Shown here one piece after another: positions 62,030 to 64,000 of a stretch of 64,000 nt of DNA; position 1 is the first letter of the stretch, and the number at the start of each line of letters is the position of its first letter. Source of the stretch: Candidatus Opimibacter skivensis. Its GTDB lineage: Bacteria; Bacteroidota; Bacteroidia; Chitinophagales; Saprospiraceae. The notes below the pieces were generated by a model. The model worked only from the letters and a program-made list of their open reading frames with translations, did no database searches and was not told where the DNA came from. The position numbers and the translations under genes were made by a program. Where the stretch lies: assembly GCA_016722045.1 (NCBI GenBank), contig JADKGY010000006.1:372001-436000 (forward strand), written 5' to 3'.

Positions 62030-63841
62030 ATGAGCCAATACGTTGTATCTGCCAGAAAATATCGTCCCAATACATTTGCTGATGTAGTGGGACAGCGGCA
62101 CGTGACAGATACCCTGACCCATTCGTTGAAGTCCGGACAAGTCGCCCATGCTTATCTTTTTTGCGGGCCGAGGGGAGTAGGCAAAACTACTGTCGCACGG
62201 ATTCTTGCAAAAGCTATTAATTGTGAAAATCTTACAGGCGAAGGTGAATCATGCAATGTGTGCGATTCCTGTCGCTCTTTCGATATCAATAGTTCATTCA
62301 ATATTTTTGAGCTTGATGCTGCATCCAACAACTCTGTTGAAAATATCAGGGCGCTTATTGAACAAGTTCGATTTCCGCCATCACAGGGACGATTTAAAGT
62401 ATATATCATCGATGAGGTGCATATGCTCTCCGCTGCAGCCTTTAATGCTTTTTTGAAAACACTGGAAGAACCTCCTCCGTATGTCAAGTTCATACTGGCC
62501 ACTACAGAGAAGCATAAAATTTTACCTACTATTCTTTCCCGTTGTCAGTCCTTTGATTTCAGACGGATTCCGGTAAAGGAAATCGCTGCACATCTGCGTG
62601 AAATTTGCACCGCTGAATCTATTCAGGCTGAAGATGATGCGCTTGTGATCATCAGCCAGAAAGGAGATGGTTCGCTCAGAGATTCATTATCGCTCTTTGA
62701 CCGCATCGCCAGCCAATCACAGGGAAAAATCACTTATGCCGGCGTTCTGGAAAGTCTGCAGCTTCTTGATTATGATTATTTCTTTCACATGACAGACGCG
62801 CTCATGCGTGAAGATGTGTCTGATGTATTTCTCACTCTCGCAGATATTCAGAAAAGGGGATTTGACGGAGAAGCTTTTATCTCCGGTTTTTCAGAACATC
62901 TGCGTGATGTGCTTTTATGCAAAGACACGGCCACGGCTGAACTGCTGACACATGGAGATCAGATCAAATCAAGGTATTTGCGGCAAGCAGAAACAATAAG
63001 TCGATCATCACTGATCACCTACCTTGACCTGATCAATCAATGTGACATTCAATATGCCCGGGCATTGAACAAATGGCTTCATATCGAAATGTCCCTGGTC
63101 CGAATGTGTTATGCCCACCGCCGTCGCGATACAGAGTTACCCAATCTACCGGTAGCCGAAAAAAAAAAGCCTGAAAACGGAACAGTAAAAACGCCATCCA
63201 CCGAAGGTTCTGAAAATAGAAAAAAAGAAATTGCTGTTGAATCAATTTCGATCACCACTATTTCTGAAACCAGCACAGAAAATATAACCTTCAGGCAGGA
63301 GGAAAAAATAATCGAGACCATATCAATCAAACAGCTAGATCCAACAGCAGAGTTAAAAATGGATCAGCAGACAGATAATTCTATTCCTTCATTGAAAGGG
63401 CTGAGCGCAATGCGTCAGAAAGCTGAAATCAAACACGAAGAGGAAAAGAAAAAAGTACCTGTCCTGGTGTTATCTGTGCTTCTGGATTTCTGGAAAGATT
63501 TTGCAGAGAATCATTCGTCCCCTTCGCTCCGTCAGACTATGACAGAAGCGATCATTGAAATCAAAGGCGAACAAACGATTGTAATCCGCACTGGCAGTCA
63601 AACAGGTAAAAACAGGATCCTGAATGAAACAAACCTGATCGATGGATTACGTAGTCTAGTCAAATTGCCTGATCTGCACATCACCATCGACATCGACCCT
63701 GATCTCGATCGCAGCAAAGAACTAATTAAACCAAAGAAACTCCTCACGAACCGTGAGAAATTTGAAATCCTCTCTTCAAAAAATCCGCTCATCAATAAAC
63801 TGCGCGATAAACTGGATTTGATTCCGGATCAGGAAGACTGA
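62030..63841 (+). CDS. dnaX: DNA polymerase III subunit gamma/tau
   Basis: A 603-residue clamp-loader ATPase. MSQYVVSARKYRPNTFADVV is the family start; P-loop GPRGVGKTT at 46-54; zinc-binding cysteines 65, 75, 78, 81 (CENLTGEGESCNVCDSC); Walker B IIDEVHML; sensor SRC in ILSRCQSFDF. The C-terminal ~250 residues are charged and low-conservation, as in tau. The longer frame from 61967 begins in a TTGCTTA repeat, so the ATG at 62030 is preferred. A hairpin near 63896 follows. Confidence 0.94.
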   Translation: MSQYVVSARKYRPNTFADVVGQRHVTDTLTHSLKSGQVAHAYLFCGPRGVGKTTVARILAKAINCENLTGEGESCNVCDSCRSFDINSSFNIFELDAASNNSVENIRALIEQVRFPPSQGRFKVYIIDEVHMLSAAAFNAFLKTLEEPPPYVKFILATTEKHKILPTILSRCQSFDFRRIPVKEIAAHLREICTAESIQAEDDALVIISQKGDGSLRDSLSLFDRIASQSQGKITYAGVLESLQLLDYDYFFHMTDALMREDVSDVFLTLADIQKRGFDGEAFISGFSEHLRDVLLCKDTATAELLTHGDQIKSRYLRQAETISRSSLITYLDLINQCDIQYARALNKWLHIEMSLVRMCYAHRRRDTELPNLPVAEKKKPENGTVKTPSTEGSENRKKEIAVESISITTISETSTENITFRQEEKIIETISIKQLDPTAELKMDQQTDNSIPSLKGLSAMRQKAEIKHEEEKKKVPVLVLSVLLDFWKDFAENHSSPSLRQTMTEAIIEIKGEQTIVIRTGSQTGKNRILNETNLIDGLRSLVKLPDLHITIDIDPDLDRSKELIKPKKLLTNREKFEILSSKNPLINKLRDKLDLIPDQED

Positions 63842-63856
63842 CGAACGTGAGACGTG

Positions 63857-63880
63857 CGATTTGAGATTTGAGATTTGAGA
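63857..63880. repeat. heptamer repeat GATTTGA
   Basis: Three units of GATTTGA just after the dnaX stop. Confidence 0.85.
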
Positions 63881-63894
63881 AAAAATAAAAGAAG

Positions 63895-63937
63895 AAGAGG
63901 CTGTCCGTAGTCTGAGACTAAGAACAACCTCTCCCTA
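63895..63937 (+). terminator. probable terminator after dnaX
   Basis: GAGAGG-type arms: AGAGGCTGTCCGTAGTCT pairs imperfectly with the following ACTAAGAACAACCTCT (two wobbles and a mismatch). TTTATTTTTG follows. It resembles the hairpin at 20982 in its CCGTAGT core. The last ~60 bases of the window show nothing. Confidence 0.6.
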
Positions 63938-64000
63938 TTTATTTTTGAATCAACCAATGTGTCCAGAATCCGGCATCCTTTTATCCGGCATCCCGATTTC

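Overview
The window looks like chromosome of a Bacteroidota bacterium, most likely of the Saprospiraceae/Chitinophagales kind. This rests on gene content, not on a search: several secreted proteins carry type IX secretion (T9SS) C-terminal domains, including a 'gliding-motility' type B domain on a ~2,000-residue repeat protein; there are two one-piece periplasmic-propeller sensor kinases with adjacent response regulators; a DUF5606 gene, a fused E1 alpha/beta 2-oxoacid dehydrogenase and a PorT-like beta-barrel are present; and one plausible promoter has the Bacteroidota -7 box TAnnTTTG. No rRNA, tRNA, CRISPR array, complete insertion sequence or prophage was seen.

Layout. 0-6 kb: surface-polysaccharide genes (two GT2 glycosyltransferases, a UPF0104 flippase-like membrane protein, FkbM and a second methyltransferase, a GT39-type transferase). 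6-13.1 kb: two T9SS cargo proteins, the second a giant with ten 75-residue and twelve 54-residue repeats. 13.5-15.6 kb: a nucleotide-sugar 2-epimerase and a WlbA/WbpB-like dehydrogenase. 15.8-24.5 kb: OmpA-like lipoprotein, a candidate structured RNA, a second GT39 plus UPF0104 pair, a fatty-acid desaturase, DUF1579, and an SGNH-like/MBOAT O-acylation pair. 24.6-27.4 kb: a visibly AT-rich accessory island with four small unrecognised genes and at least two broken coding fragments, arranged like an orphan toxin/immunity array. 27.6-45.2 kb: secreted repeat, tail-fibre-like and Asp-box proteins, bracketed by two propeller-kinase/response-regulator pairs of different classes, plus OsmC. 45.2-49.2 kb: PrsW protease, membrane proteins and a Fic protein behind a palindromic operator-like cluster. 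49.3-63.8 kb: mostly housekeeping (RecO, E1 alpha/beta, glutamate-cysteine ligase with CBS domains, aconitase, MscL, NAD synthetase, DnaX), interrupted by two tandem cysteine-rich lipoproteins.

How it works together: the left third builds and modifies a surface glycan; the centre encodes exported adhesin-like proteins and two sensor systems that could respond to extracellular signals; the right third is core metabolism, DNA repair and replication.

The most unusual global feature is a set of about fifteen short tandem repeats (mostly 7-9 bp units), nearly all at gene junctions and most with a different word; two words recur at three loci each. The other leads are the toxin/immunity-like relic island, the paired cysteine-rich lipoproteins, a sensor-kinase gene with no canonical start codon, a ~220-nt candidate RNA, and a Fic gene with a cluster of TGTCGA half-sites. 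All functional calls are from reading the sequence; no database search was possible.
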